13,965 nucleotides of DNA from Thoreauomyces humboldtii (taxonomy: Eukaryota > Chytridiomycota > Chytridiomycetes > Spizellomycetales > Powellomycetaceae): assembly GCA_027596035.1 (NCBI GenBank), contig JADGJA010000613.1, forward strand, positions 1-13,965, in the 5' to 3' direction. The notes beneath the pieces were generated by a model. That model searched no databases. It was not told the origin of the DNA and worked only from the letters and a program-made list of their open reading frames with translations. Of the stretch, positions 1-9,345 are shown one piece after another (the stretch's first letter is position 1; each line of letters begins with the position of its first letter). Position numbers and translations under genes: made by a program.

Positions 1-648
1 GGGCGGGAGGGCGGAAGCTTGGCAGTCGTCAACAGTCAAGGAGTAGTCTACTCCGCGATAAAAGAATTCGTTGAAAGGGCGCAGCGTCGTCAAAGCAATT
101 CCAGTCACGAAGGATTCACTTGGTACGAGCGTGATTGTATCGTCTCTCTCAGAGCCTCGGTTGAATCCCGAGCTTCGACGGTGATTCACCGCATTAGCGA
201 CATCGTGTTTTCGTGTCAAATCCTGCGCGGGCTAATAATTTCACGGTGGTGCTCTTCGTGTCTTGTTGCATCGACTGCGCTTTCCCGCAGCATGAAGGTT
301 ATCCGTCCTTCGCAAGAGGAGTTCCGTTCAAGACTTCCAGTCATCCCGCCCGGGAACTTCCTTGTAGTACCCAACGGGCTCACAACAAGAACAGTACGCC
401 GAGCCACCTTCCACGGCAATTCTACGAGCCAAACTTGACCATTCCCGTCGTGCCGGGTGCCTTTGGGAGACGACATCTCGACAGACCCACACCGGTGGGA
501 AAACCCCTGAAAAAGGCTGTCCATGGCCGCGCAGCACATTTTCGTCAATAACCGCCGTACTTGCTGCACATCCGCAGCGAAGCACTTACCAAAACGGTAA
601 CCCAGCTCCCGACGCAACTTCGGAAGAGTCTAAAAAAGAGAATTCGCG
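1..648. other. Region without a supported gene
   Basis: Several overlapping open frames of 85-139 codons lie on both strands here, but none resembles a protein family I know and none shows a convincing exon-intron chain. Their overlap in different frames suggests chance openings. The right edge holds the T-run that ends the tRNA gene on the minus strand. A gene entering from the left of the window cannot be excluded. Confidence 0.4.
632..637 (-). terminator. RNA polymerase III terminator of tRNA-Pro
   Basis: A run of six A on the plus strand (six T on the transcribed minus strand) begins 11 bases past the tRNA 3' end. Four or more T is the usual polymerase III stop signal. Confidence 0.85.
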
Positions 649-720
649 GGGCTCAGCCGAGAATCGAACTCGGGACCACTCGCACCCTAAGCGAGTATTA
701 TGCCACTAAACCACTGAGCC
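649..720 (-). tRNA. tRNA-Pro (anticodon AGG), no intron
   Basis: Read on the minus strand, the 72 bases fold as a standard cloverleaf. The acceptor stem is GGCTCAG pairing with CTGAGCC, with discriminator C at 649. The anticodon stem is CTCGC/GCGAG around the loop TTAGGGT, placing anticodon AGG at 688-686, which reads proline CCU (and CCC after A34-to-inosine editing). An A-box-like TGGTTTAGTGGC and a B-box-like AGTTCGATTCT are the internal RNA polymerase III promoter. There is no intron and no encoded CCA, as expected for a eukaryotic nuclear tRNA. The anticodon arm is the same as in other eukaryotic tRNA-Pro genes. Confidence 0.96.
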
Positions 721-2824
721 ATTTTGGAAGGAGATGCATAGCAGTGTAGATCAGCGGTGCGTGCTGCTCTTGCGCAGTACAAGAAGCCGTACTCCGCGAA
801 TAGAGGCAAACACAGGCGGCAGAACTTGATGATCGACGACAGACACTGGGGATCCCGGTTTGCGCAGCAAAGTTTCGGCAGATGAGAATACCCCCGGGTA
901 CCAAGCCGCTCATGCTCCTCGTCTCCTTGGCGCGGCTTCTCCGGAAAGTGGGGCCTTGCGATCGTATCCACAACGTGCAGTGTCTTCATCTGCAGCAAAC
1001 ATAGGTTCACATTAATGATTCTTCTCCCGTCTGCGCTGGCAACTCTTCGACTTCATAGCTTGGTGCAATGACTTTCGTCTCTTTCCCTGTTCTGTACTTT
1101 CAAACTATCGTACTTGCTGTTGCTGTTATCATAATTCCCACGGGAATACGCTGATGTGACCGCTTCCCGCCCCTTCTCACGAGACTACGATGCGGCTCAA
1201 TCCTCCATCTGGATACGCAGCAGTGAATGTGATCCGAGATACGTCGTTCATCACACTTTAAGTAGCAACCTCCAGCAAGATACTTCCCTGTCACATTACC
1301 TATCAGGAGCGCAGTCAGTTGTGACCGTCAGTGATCGGAGGCGAAGGTTTGTCGTGTGTCATTCGTCCGGGTCCGATAACCAGCCATGTCCGTCATCCGC
1401 TTCCTTGGGTCGGTATTCGAGACTGCGGTACGGGATCGTTTACCATTAGAAAAAGATGAGATCGATCGATGATGAAAGATATGGAGATGGAATTCCGGTT
1501 GATGCCGCAAGCGTGAGGATAGCTATGCAAGAACTTGAGAGCATATAGCAAGACAATGACAGACCTTATAGGCTTGCGCATGAGGTAAGCACAGTCACAG
1601 TGCCCGATTGCAAACTTTGGGAAGACCATTGAAAGCGTTTGAGAATGACAAGTCCTGCGACGGACCGATGTTGTTCCACAATACAGACGCGTACGATGGT
1701 TGGTTGTAACGAGCGACGATTGCGCGCAGTGTTTCGTACTGGAATCGAAAGTCGAAAGTCAGAAACCAGAACCATCGCACACATACCAGGTATCGACTAG
1801 TCTTACATGGCATCCACCGACGATCGTAGGAAATCACCTCATACAAAACTCTTCGGAGGTCATGTACTTAGGGGGCTTTCCCACATTCCTCCTCCAAGCT
1901 CCCCGTTAATGTGCCGTAAACAGTGAAATGCCGAATATGCGTGAGCTCAGCAGCTCAGGAATACCCATTGCAGGCTTGTGCAAGCTTTGGTGCGGAAACG
2001 CGGAGGATCTTGGTTTGCGCGTTTACCGGTATTGCGTGAGAAGGTTCGCGAAGACTCCACACAGCATGCGTCGATCTAGCAAGAGAACAAACGAGAGAAG
2101 TGTTTTAGCAAGCTATGCTGATGGAGGGAGTATGGCTTGTACTTTGCAAGAGGAGCTTTGCTGTGGGGAAGGGAAGGTGGATCTCGTTGGGGATCTTGAG
2201 CGCGAACACAGAACACAAGTGGGCGAAACGAACGACGGCGACGCGTCTCAGGCAGCGCCAAGCTGCACGGTCGCATCCCAAGATTCCTGCACAACGTTGA
2301 AAAGGTGGACTATCGAGGATGGATCAAGTGGTGAGGACCGGAAGGTGGGAGCCGGGAGAGGACCCGAGGTGCGCAAAAATGGCATTGGACCTGCCTGTTC
2401 TGCGGTGAAAGGGAGCCTTTCATGTTGCAGCGACTGCCAAGAGCCTATGATCAGATCTCCTCAAGGGGATGCCCACCCCTTCCGACCACAGAGCGACACG
2501 TTGCTACCTTCTTCCGACGAAAGAGTGAGTCAGGAAAACCTCAGTGCGACTGTCGTGATGGAGAGGACATCGCTGCCACTTGCTCTTCGCCAAGAGGCAA
2601 TCGGCCAAAACTCCCAAGGGGCATCTTCTTGGCTCCATACAACCCTCTACTTTGCCGCCACCTCCAACGTGCCTTACCGAATACCATAAGGCTTTCGCAG
2701 GAAGGTCATCCTCTCCATTGTACGTGCATAAAAGGCGTCAATTCGCCAACGCCAGTCTCGCGTCTGCCCATCCCATCCCCCACTCGCGTGCTTTTGGAAC
2801 CAGACCGACCTTCAACCACCCCAA
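721..2824. other. Long gene-free stretch upstream of fimbrin
   Basis: About 2.1 kb in which I recognise no gene. The longest open frame, 1928-2689 on the plus strand (253 codons), has mixed, protein-unlike composition with many Cys, Ser and Arg, matches nothing I know, and is overlapped by open frames in other phases, so I do not call it a gene. No RNA gene was seen. TGCGCA palindromes occur at 771, 861 and 2370. The last 130 bases, pyrimidine-rich with a TATA-like site, look like the fimbrin promoter and leader. Confidence 0.5.
2727..2735 (+). promoter_or_regulatory. TATA-like element of the fimbrin gene
   Basis: CATAAAAGG lies about 90 bases before the ATG at 2825. It is followed by a C-rich leader ending in CAACCACCCCAA directly before the ATG. 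A transcription start some 30 bases downstream would give a leader of roughly 60 bases. This is a positional guess that favours 2825 as the start. Confidence 0.35.
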
Positions 2825-5540
2825 ATGTCCTCGTTTCGCAACAACAACAGAGGCTCCGCACAGTCTCTGACCGGGACTCCCACTCTTTCCTCCGCTGTTG
2901 ACGACTGGCGCGACGATTCATACCACGACTCGGAGCGATCGGCCTCACCTGACAAGAAGCTCTTGTCCTTGCATAGCGGTGTGGCCCAGTTCAGATTGCC
3001 CGCCCTTCCTACCCTTGGATCTCGAGATGCGGCGCCTCCCGCCCCCGCCGCTCGGTCTCCAATAGCCGCTCAACAGGACTCGAACTGGCGAGACCAGCAA
3101 CCCGCCCAGGACTGGCTTGCTCAGGAAGTACCTCTAACATTAACCCTGCTGGCGAGAAGCACCAAAGAGTCCCGCCCCAGTGAAGGCTCAGTTTGGTGCC
3201 CGGACGAACTCTCCTTCAGCCGCCGCGCCGGCTCCTCCTCCCAGCAAACCTGGACGCTTGGGAACGGACGCTGCGCCGGTTTCAAAACGTCCCTCCTTCG
3301 GCGGCAAGAGCCCGAGCTCTGTAGGTTTCTCGAACTCCTCGAACGCTCTCGGGGCCAGTGCGCAAGCTGCGCTCGCTGCCAAGTTCCCTTACTTTACGTC
3401 ATCAGAGATTGGTGCCTTCCAGCAGCAGTATGCCCAGGTTGACAAGGACAACCGTAACCTCGTGCATCCTAGCGATCTGTCCAACGTCGCAACAAAGGCA
3501 GGAGCCAGCTTCCAAGACGTGACCCAGAAGCTGTCGCAGCTCAATCTCGGAGACGACCAGGGTCTTATCAGTTTCGAAGGCTTCTTGCAGGCTGTATCGA
3601 AGGTCCGCGAGGACAAGGGCGGCCCCAAGCTGGCTTCCGGTGGCGAGCAAAAGAAGATTGTTTTGCATGGTCACGGCGAAAACACGACACATACCATCAA
3701 CGAGGATGAAAAGGAGAGTTTCACGATGCACATCAACCAAGCACTGGTGGGGGATCTCCACCTGAAGGACCGACTACCCATCGACCCAGCCAGCATGGAT
3801 ATCTTTACCGAGTGCAAAGGTAACCAATGATTCAAGCTGCTTATCACAGGTGCGCTGCTCATCGACCCTCCTGCGCTCCACAGATGGTCTCATCCTCGCA
3901 AAACTTATCAACGACTCGATCCCTGGCACGATCGACGACCGTGTGCTGAACGTCGGCAAAAGAATCAATCCGTTCCAGATGACGGAAAACAACAACGTTG
4001 TTGTCAACTCTGCAAAGGCGGTCGGATGCAGCATCGTCAATATCGGATCGCAGGACCTGATCGAAGGTCGCGAGCACCTCATCCTCGGACTTATCTGGCA
4101 GATCATCAAGATCGGTCTCCAGGCCAAGATCGACATCAAGATTCATCCGGAACTCTTCCGTCTTCTTGAGGCAGGGGAGAACCTCGAGGACTTCCTCAAG
4201 CTCCCCCCAGAACAGATCCTCCTCCGTTGGTTCAACTACCACCTGAAGAAGGCGGGATGGGATCGCAAGGTAACAAACTTCAGCAACGACGTCAAGAACG
4301 GTGAAAACTACACGGTCCTCCTCAACCAGCTCGCTCCCGACCAGTGCTCCCGCGCTCCCCTCAAGGGGCAGGACCTCTTCGAACGTGCCGAAAAGATTCT
4401 CCAGAATGCGGAGAAGCTCGGATGCAGGAAGTACCTCACGCCCAAGACCCTCGTCGGTGGAAACTCGAAGCTCAACTTCGCCTTCGTCGCGCACCTCTTC
4501 AACACCCATCCGGGACTCGAGAAGCTGTCCGAGGCCGAGATGGCGCAGCTCGACGAATGGCTCTTCTCGTCGGAAGGAGATCGAGAGGCGAGAGCGTTCG
4601 CGCTTTGGCTAAATTCATTCGGAGTCGAACCTTTCGTCAACAACCTCTTCGACGACCTGAGGGACGGTCTGGTCCTACTCCATGCCATCGACACGGTCCA
4701 TCCCGGAACGGTCGACTGGAAGAAGGTCAACCGTGCCCCCGTGTCCTCGAGGGTCAAGAAGGTTGAGAACTGCAACCTGGTCGTGGATCTCGGCAAGAGC
4801 ATGAAGTTCTCTTTGGTCGGAATTGGTGGCGTGGACGTCACGGACGGGAAGAAGACGTTGACGTTAGGTGAGTCCTCAGCACTTTGATCTCTCCCTCCCC
4901 TTTTTTTTTGTCGCTCCCGTCCACTGAAAACCCCCCCTCCCCGCGTCTCATTCAGCTCTCGTGTGGCAACTGATGCGCGAGCACGTGATCCAGACCTTAC
5001 GTTCCTTGACCTCCTCCACGGGTCGCGAGATCACGGACGCCGACATGATCAAGTGGGCTAACGACACGGTCAAGACCCGCGCGAACAAATCTTCCGTCAT
5101 GAACTCGTTCAAGGATCCGGGACTCAGTTCAGGTGTCTTTTTCCTCGACCTCCTACAGGGGATCAAAGAAGGGCGTCGTCAACTATGAACTCGTGTCCCC
5201 TGGAAAGTCGGGTGAGTTCTAACCATCTTGGTGTTTGAAGACAACTAGTTTCACGAGCCGATTCAAATGTTTCCTCATTTTGCTTTTACTCTTTGTGTTG
5301 TGCAGGCAACGATGCGAAGATGAACGCAAAGTACGCCATCTCGATCGCTCGAAAACTCGGAGCCACCATCTTCGTACTGCCGGAGGACATCGTAGAGGTC
5401 AAGGCCAAGATGGTATGGCCGCCAAAGGAGAGCTTCTCGCATGCATCCCAGCTTTCGGTACTAATCATCTTTTACTCCCATCACAGATCTTGACCTTTGT
5501 GGGAACTTTGATGGCGTTGGACAAGAGTCAGACAGCGTGA
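2825..5540 (+). CDS. SAC6: Fimbrin (plastin-type actin-bundling protein), 5+ exons, with frame breaks
   Basis: Fimbrin crosslinks F-actin in cortical patches and cables. Supported exons: up to 3819, 3884-4867, 4956-5211, 5306-5412 and 5487-5540 (stop TGA). All four introns between them (64, 88, 94 and 74 nt) are GT...AG. Order: disordered Ser/Pro/Ala-rich N-terminus; two degenerate EF-hands (about 3385-3610); then four CH domains in two actin-binding pairs: CH1 about 3714-4130 across the first supported intron ([10 protein letters not shown]), CH2 about 4216-4518 ([15 protein letters not shown]), CH3 about 4590-4990 (ending LVWQLM), CH4 about 5046-5515 ([29 protein letters not shown]). Two problems. 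The N-terminal frame beginning at ATG 2825 must pass to another frame between about 3128 and 3192, by an intron I could not fix or by sequence errors. In CH4 one extra A (about 5165-5167) throws the frame to a stop at 5186. The identity is certain; the N-terminus before about 3192 is tentative, and about 120-190 residues longer than usual. Confidence 0.93.
3128..3191 (+). other. Unresolved N-terminal frame change of fimbrin (possible intron)
   Basis: Upstream, the frame of ATG 2825 reads a Ser/Ala/Pro-rich peptide up to about 3127. Downstream, the fimbrin core is in the next frame, which has stops at 3135 and 3141. A phase-0 intron from GTACCT at 3128 to GCTCAG at 3191 (64 nt) would join them, but the only good branch site, CTAAC at 3134, is too near that donor. 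Other pairings (2979 to 3159, or 3055 to 3169) are possible but longer. The third frame also reads plausibly at 3121-3177. An indel in the sequence is therefore an alternative. Confidence 0.3.
5162..5188 (+). other. One-base excess (frameshift) in fimbrin CH4
   Basis: The frame of this exon runs from CH3 through GVFFLDLLQ and then, as written, ends in RRQL and TGA at 5186-5188. Dropping one A from the AAA at 5165-5167 gives [12 protein letters not shown], the conserved CH4 continuation, and brings the exon into the correct phase for the next splice site at 5211. No intron explains it, because the flanking residues are conserved. Confidence 0.85.
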
Positions 5541-5864
5541 TCGAAAGTCGGTCAGAAGCGGGACGTTTTTTCCCCCCTCCCTCACATACTTTTCTCACCC
5601 TCTCTCGTATTTTGGCATTTTGGAAAAAAACAAACATATCCCGACCCGCTGTCCGTGTACGTTCTGCGAGTTAGTCTCTTGTTTCTGTAACATGTTTGCC
5701 ATGACCTTGGCTACTTTTCCTTCGTGATGTATGCATGAAAAACACGATGCCGTTTGTTTCTACTGCTAACAACCATGCGGAGGTGAAGGTCCGCGCTACG
5801 ACGAGATGGGCTGAATTGCTATGTGATGTGGAAAACAGGTGCGGGTGATCAGGGGACTTGTTCC
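5541..5864. other. Convergent 3' region between fimbrin and LTA4H
   Basis: These 324 bases separate the stop codons of two genes that point at each other. The first part is T- and C-rich with an A-run at about 5624-5630. The region presumably holds both 3' untranslated ends and polyadenylation signals, none of which I can place exactly. I see no gene. Confidence 0.6.
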
Positions 5865-8334
5865 TCAAGCCAGACCGAGATCCTTTGCGACCTATTCAAA
5901 AACAAGAGATGTGAGTTAATCCAGCACGCCAGCGTTTGGTTTTGCACGGGTTCACGCACCATGGCCGCGCAGATGGGATGATAGAAGGTCCTGTTCTCCA
6001 AGAAGGTCTTCTTCGCCAACTCCTTGCCACCACCGGGACACGTGTTGAGGGCCCTGAAGAGGACCCTGACGAACTTCATCCTTCCGACCTCCGTGAGGAA
6101 CCTTGTGACCTGCGGGAACACTGCAGTGTAACCCGCGTTCAGACACAGCCACTGCCACCTGAACCTGATCTCCGCGTTCTTGACGTCCGCGAGGCCGTAG
6201 GCCTCCTGCATGCCGGCCAGGAGCGGGTGGGGGAGGACGGGCTTCTGGAGGAGCTTCTCGAGGAACATGACCTTCTGACCCGACGTGAAGGCTTCGAAGG
6301 CCGGTTTGTCGAACTTGGGGTTGGGGTCCTCGGGGGTCTTTGTGAGCGAGTCGGCGAGACCCTGGCAGGCCTTGGCGAGGGAGTCGTCAAAGTGGTTGTC
6401 GACTGGGGGCATCCCTGGTGTGTGGAACCAGGCCTTCCAGTCCACCTTATCGAGGATGTCCTTCTTGGACGCGAAGAACTCGTACAGGTAGGCTTTGAAG
6501 TCGTCCGTGTTGATCGACTTGTGGGCGAAACGGGTCACGTGCGCCTTGAGGTAGGGCTCGAACACCGCTGCCCCTCCGAGCGCCTTCTCAAGGTAGAAAA
6601 GGAAGTTGAATCCCTTCTCGTAAGGAACTGGAAATAACAGGATAACCAGGATCAGAATGCCGAGCTTCATGGTGATCAAATGAGATGCAACATACCAGAG
6701 GAGAAAGCCTCATCGGGGTCTTCTCCGTGGAGACGCGGGCACAAACAGGTGAACTCCGGTCGCTTGATTTCGTCATAGTGATCCACCGCCTCTTGCAAAG
6801 CCTTGTATCCTGGGGTTGACGATAATGTAAGAAAGAGCCTGACCACATCATAAACGTTCAAAACGAATGAGCAAGAAAACAAACCAATGATAGCGTCGAA
6901 CTCCAGATGGGACTGTCCCTGCAGTCGACCGATAATTTTGCGCTCGATGAACACAGTGAATCCTTCGTTCAGCCAGAAGGACTCCCAGTTTTGAGCAGTC
7001 ACCAGGTTGCCCATCCAGGAGTGGGCAATCTCGTGAGCGACAACGTCCACAAGGGAGCGATCGCCAGCGAGAAGCGTAGGCGTAACGAATGTCAGGCACG
7101 GGTTCTCCATTCCTACGAAACCAGTCGTAATGAGTATACGGATCTCACGATTTGCAAGAAGCCATGGCGTTACCTCCGTAGGGGAAGGAGGCAGGAAGGA
7201 CAAGAAGATCGTAGATTCCCCAGTCGTAGGGAGTCAGCTAAACGAGGTCACGTTAGTCCTTTTTAGCCCCGAAAACGCACGGAGTAATCTTGACGCTCTG
7301 TGACATCAGAAAGAGTTTTCCCTCACCAGGTCCTCTCCGGTGCTAATAAATTCCTCCGTGTCGGCAAACTCCCAAGCGGCTGCCTCGACGACCTCTGGCT
7401 CGCTCCAGACAGTGGAACGCGGTCCAATCTTTCGGCTGGCAAGGTTTCCGACGGCAATGGCGATCAGATACGACTACGGCACAGTGGCAGTCAGTCGTCA
7501 AGCTCGAGATGAACCGGAATACGATATCCTTACAGGGATGCTGACGTCCTGGTGGAACTTGAAGAGCTTCTTGTCGTTTCCAACATCCTCCTCTCCGGAC
7601 CGGACGGCGCTCATCAACACGCGCAGGGACGAAGGGGCTGTGATATCAGCCGAGTAGGTGATCTTAACACTGGGCGTGTCGCTGATGGGAACCAAGCTGC
7701 GAGCGTGGATAGCCTGGCATTGAGAGAACAGATAGGGGAACTGTTTGCCGACCGTCTGGCTGGGGGTTAGCCATTGCAGAGCGGTGCAATGGTTGGTAGT
7801 GGAGTAGTCGATGTGGACTTTCACCGAGGTTCCCGACGGCAGAGGCGAGTTGAACTTGATGGTCAGCTTGGAGCCGTACTTTTCGTCGCGCTCTGCGATG
7901 TCGTACTGCAAGTTTCTAGAGGTCAGCCACATCAAGTATGATGTGATCCGCATTTAGGTCGAACCTTGAGCTCCTCAGTCTTCTCGCCAACCAAAGTGAT
8001 CTTCTGGATGCTCAGGTGGCTCGTATCCTATTACAGGCATCCGTTCAGTGAGGTTCGTGGAAACTCCTATGGCTCAGAAAGGCGGCCCTTACCAGGACAA
8101 ACTCCTTGGTGTTGTCCTTCAAAACAGACGCAGTGTGAACGACGCTTCCGACCAGCAGACGCTTCTCAAAGTCGACATCCAGGGAGAGGTGCGTGTGGGA
8201 GATTGTGATCTCGTCCGTGTTTGCGAACGAGTTGGGGTCTGGCAGGTTCCGAGTTGTTAGCTAACCACCCACTCAGATCAAGAACGAATTATGAATGAAA
8301 CCAGGCCATACCTTTGGGACAGTATGTTGCCATG
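5865..8334 (-). CDS. LTA4H: Leukotriene A4 hydrolase-type zinc aminopeptidase (M1 family), 10 exons
   Basis: A cytosolic M1 metallopeptidase that removes N-terminal residues and, in many homologues, hydrolyses an epoxide. Exons I rebuilt: 8334-8313, 8238-8093, 8027-7965, 7905-7534, 7473-7327, 7237-7174, 7112-6885, 6809-6696, 6627-5960, 5891-5865. They total 1851 nt, or 616 residues, in one frame (human enzyme 611). Introns are 59-89 nt. Start ATG 8334 has A at -3 and G at +4. Motifs: QCQAIH near 139-144; GGMEN at 271-275; zinc site HEIAHSW with H298, E299, H302 and E321 in WLNEGF; catalytic Y388 in SSVPYEKGF; D380; GRMKF with R568 and K570, the carboxylate-binding pair of the family. The position of human Tyr378 is Phe383. 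The C-terminus VAKDLGLA is recovered only if intron 9 begins at 5959. It converges on fimbrin and diverges from the Snapin-like gene. Family certain; splice sites rest on alignment by eye. Confidence 0.95.
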
Positions 8335-8641
8335 ATGCTAGATGATGCAGCAGTTGATGTGACGGTCGTTGAAGTGAATGTACGAGGGCTCGTTGCGAGG
8401 AACAATGACTTTGGTCGTGTGGTGTTGTCGACGAAGAGGTCCCTTTTCCCACGCCGCACGACGTCTCCTCCTCCTCGACCGACTACGGCAAGATGGCCAA
8501 AGCATCGCCGTCTCGTTACTAGACGAACCGCGCCTATCCTGCTACTCGCACTGCGCAGAGCCGTGCCGCGAATCATCAACATACTTCCTCTCGCGTATAG
8601 CGGTAGCTGTCGTTCATTTGAAACGGAACGAAAAACCTCGC
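8335..8641. promoter_or_regulatory. Divergent promoter between LTA4H and the Snapin-like gene
   Basis: The 307 bases between the two ATG codons must carry both promoters, since the genes run apart from each other. No TATA or CCAAT box is evident. One TGCGCA palindrome lies at 8552-8557. The plus-strand frame is open from an upstream ATG at 8378 into the Snapin-like gene, but that stretch overlaps the expected promoter and reads as unstructured, so I treat it as non-coding. Confidence 0.6.
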
Positions 8642-9019
8642 ATGTCGTCCTCCTCGTCCAGGTCCACACCGGACCGATTACCTTCCGTGGCACACGCACC
8701 ACAAGCACCACATGCACCACCGCAACCACAACCTCCACCACCGCCATTCCTGACGCCGCATCTTCTTCCTCTCCTCCATCACCTTGATATCCAAACCCTC
8801 CAGCTCCGTCACACGCATCGCGATCTCTATGACCAAATCGAACACCTCACCGCCGAACTCCAGCTCCTACTCTCAAACACCCCACCCCCCGACTCCCAGG
8901 CGCTAGCGGGAGCAATCACGAGGCTGACAGTGCTGAGGAAACGTATCGCCAGATGCGACGTCACCATGAAGACGGTCAAGGATCGGATCGGAAGGGTGGA
9001 GGGCGTGCTTGGCGCGTGA
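8642..9019 (+). CDS. SNAPIN: Snapin-like protein (BLOC-1 subunit, Snapin/Pallidin family)
   Basis: A single exon of 125 residues. Residues 1-38 are Ser/Pro-rich and probably disordered. Residues 40-80 and 86-123 form two predicted helical, coiled-coil stretches. The pattern LLHHLDIQTLQLRHTHRDL, then QIEHLTAEL, then LRKRIA, then RIGRVEGVL follows the order of hydrophobic and charged positions in Snapin, whose usual length (about 110-140 residues) also fits. Snapin is a small helical subunit of BLOC-1 (and BORC in animals) acting on endosome and lysosome biogenesis. The start at 8642 gives the normal family length; the frame is open further upstream but that part is non-conserved in appearance. 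The assignment is from pattern resemblance in a short coiled-coil protein; another BLOC-1/BORC subunit is the main alternative. Confidence 0.7.
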   Translation: MSSSSSRSTPDRLPSVAHAPQAPHAPPQPQPPPPPFLTPHLLPLLHHLDIQTLQLRHTHRDLYDQIEHLTAELQLLLSNTPPPDSQALAGAITRLTVLRKRIARCDVTMKTVKDRIGRVEGVLGA

Positions 9020-9345
9020 GAAGCACGGGAAGCCGGGCGGAGGTGACACTCATGCCCGAGGACGGACCGCAAAGGACGAAGATTATCTTAGTGGGCGGAG
9101 AGACAAGCAGTGTGCACCTCTCTCCTGCCGGTTCAGAAAAATACACGTCGAGTGCGAGCCTCTCGGTTGCCTTGGATGTGAAGAGTTTCTCTGGTTGATT
9201 CGTAGCATTCTGGGTAGCGTTGGGTGTTTTCGGACATCGTCGAGCACTCTGTGGACCTATATCACTGCACTTGCCAAACCTATATCAAGTGGATCCATGG
9301 CATACAGACCTTGAGGAGAGAAACCCCTGTTGAGCAGATGGCACT
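9020..9345. other. Intergenic, 3' of the Snapin-like gene
   Basis: Short open frames overlap here in two phases (to 9198 and to 9314) but they continue across the end of the Snapin-like gene and resemble nothing. The stretch most likely holds the 3' untranslated region of that gene and the upstream region of the next open frame. Confidence 0.45.

Noticed and set aside
150..180. GGTTGAATCCC resembling a tRNA B box
   Set aside because: No cloverleaf can be built around it and the core C of the box is missing.
216..617. 133-codon minus-strand open frame at the left end
   Set aside because: Overlaps open frames of similar length in other phases and shows no recognisable motif.
1468..1476. GATGATGA resembling a snoRNA C box
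   Set aside because: No partner D box at a suitable distance.
1928..2689. 253-codon plus-strand open frame upstream of fimbrin
   Set aside because: Composition is unlike folded protein, there is no family resemblance, and other frames over the same bases are also open; likely chance or distal promoter.
3859..4509. 216-codon minus-strand open frame
   Set aside because: Antisense shadow of the fimbrin CH1-CH2 exon.
5936..6637. 233-codon plus-strand open frame rich in Gly, Glu and Val
   Set aside because: It is the mirror of the largest LTA4H exon on the minus strand; codon bias there opens the opposite strand.
8378..8641. Upstream in-frame extension of the Snapin-like gene from ATG 8378
   Set aside because: It would fill most of the only promoter space shared with LTA4H, and gives a protein far longer than the family with no structured segment.
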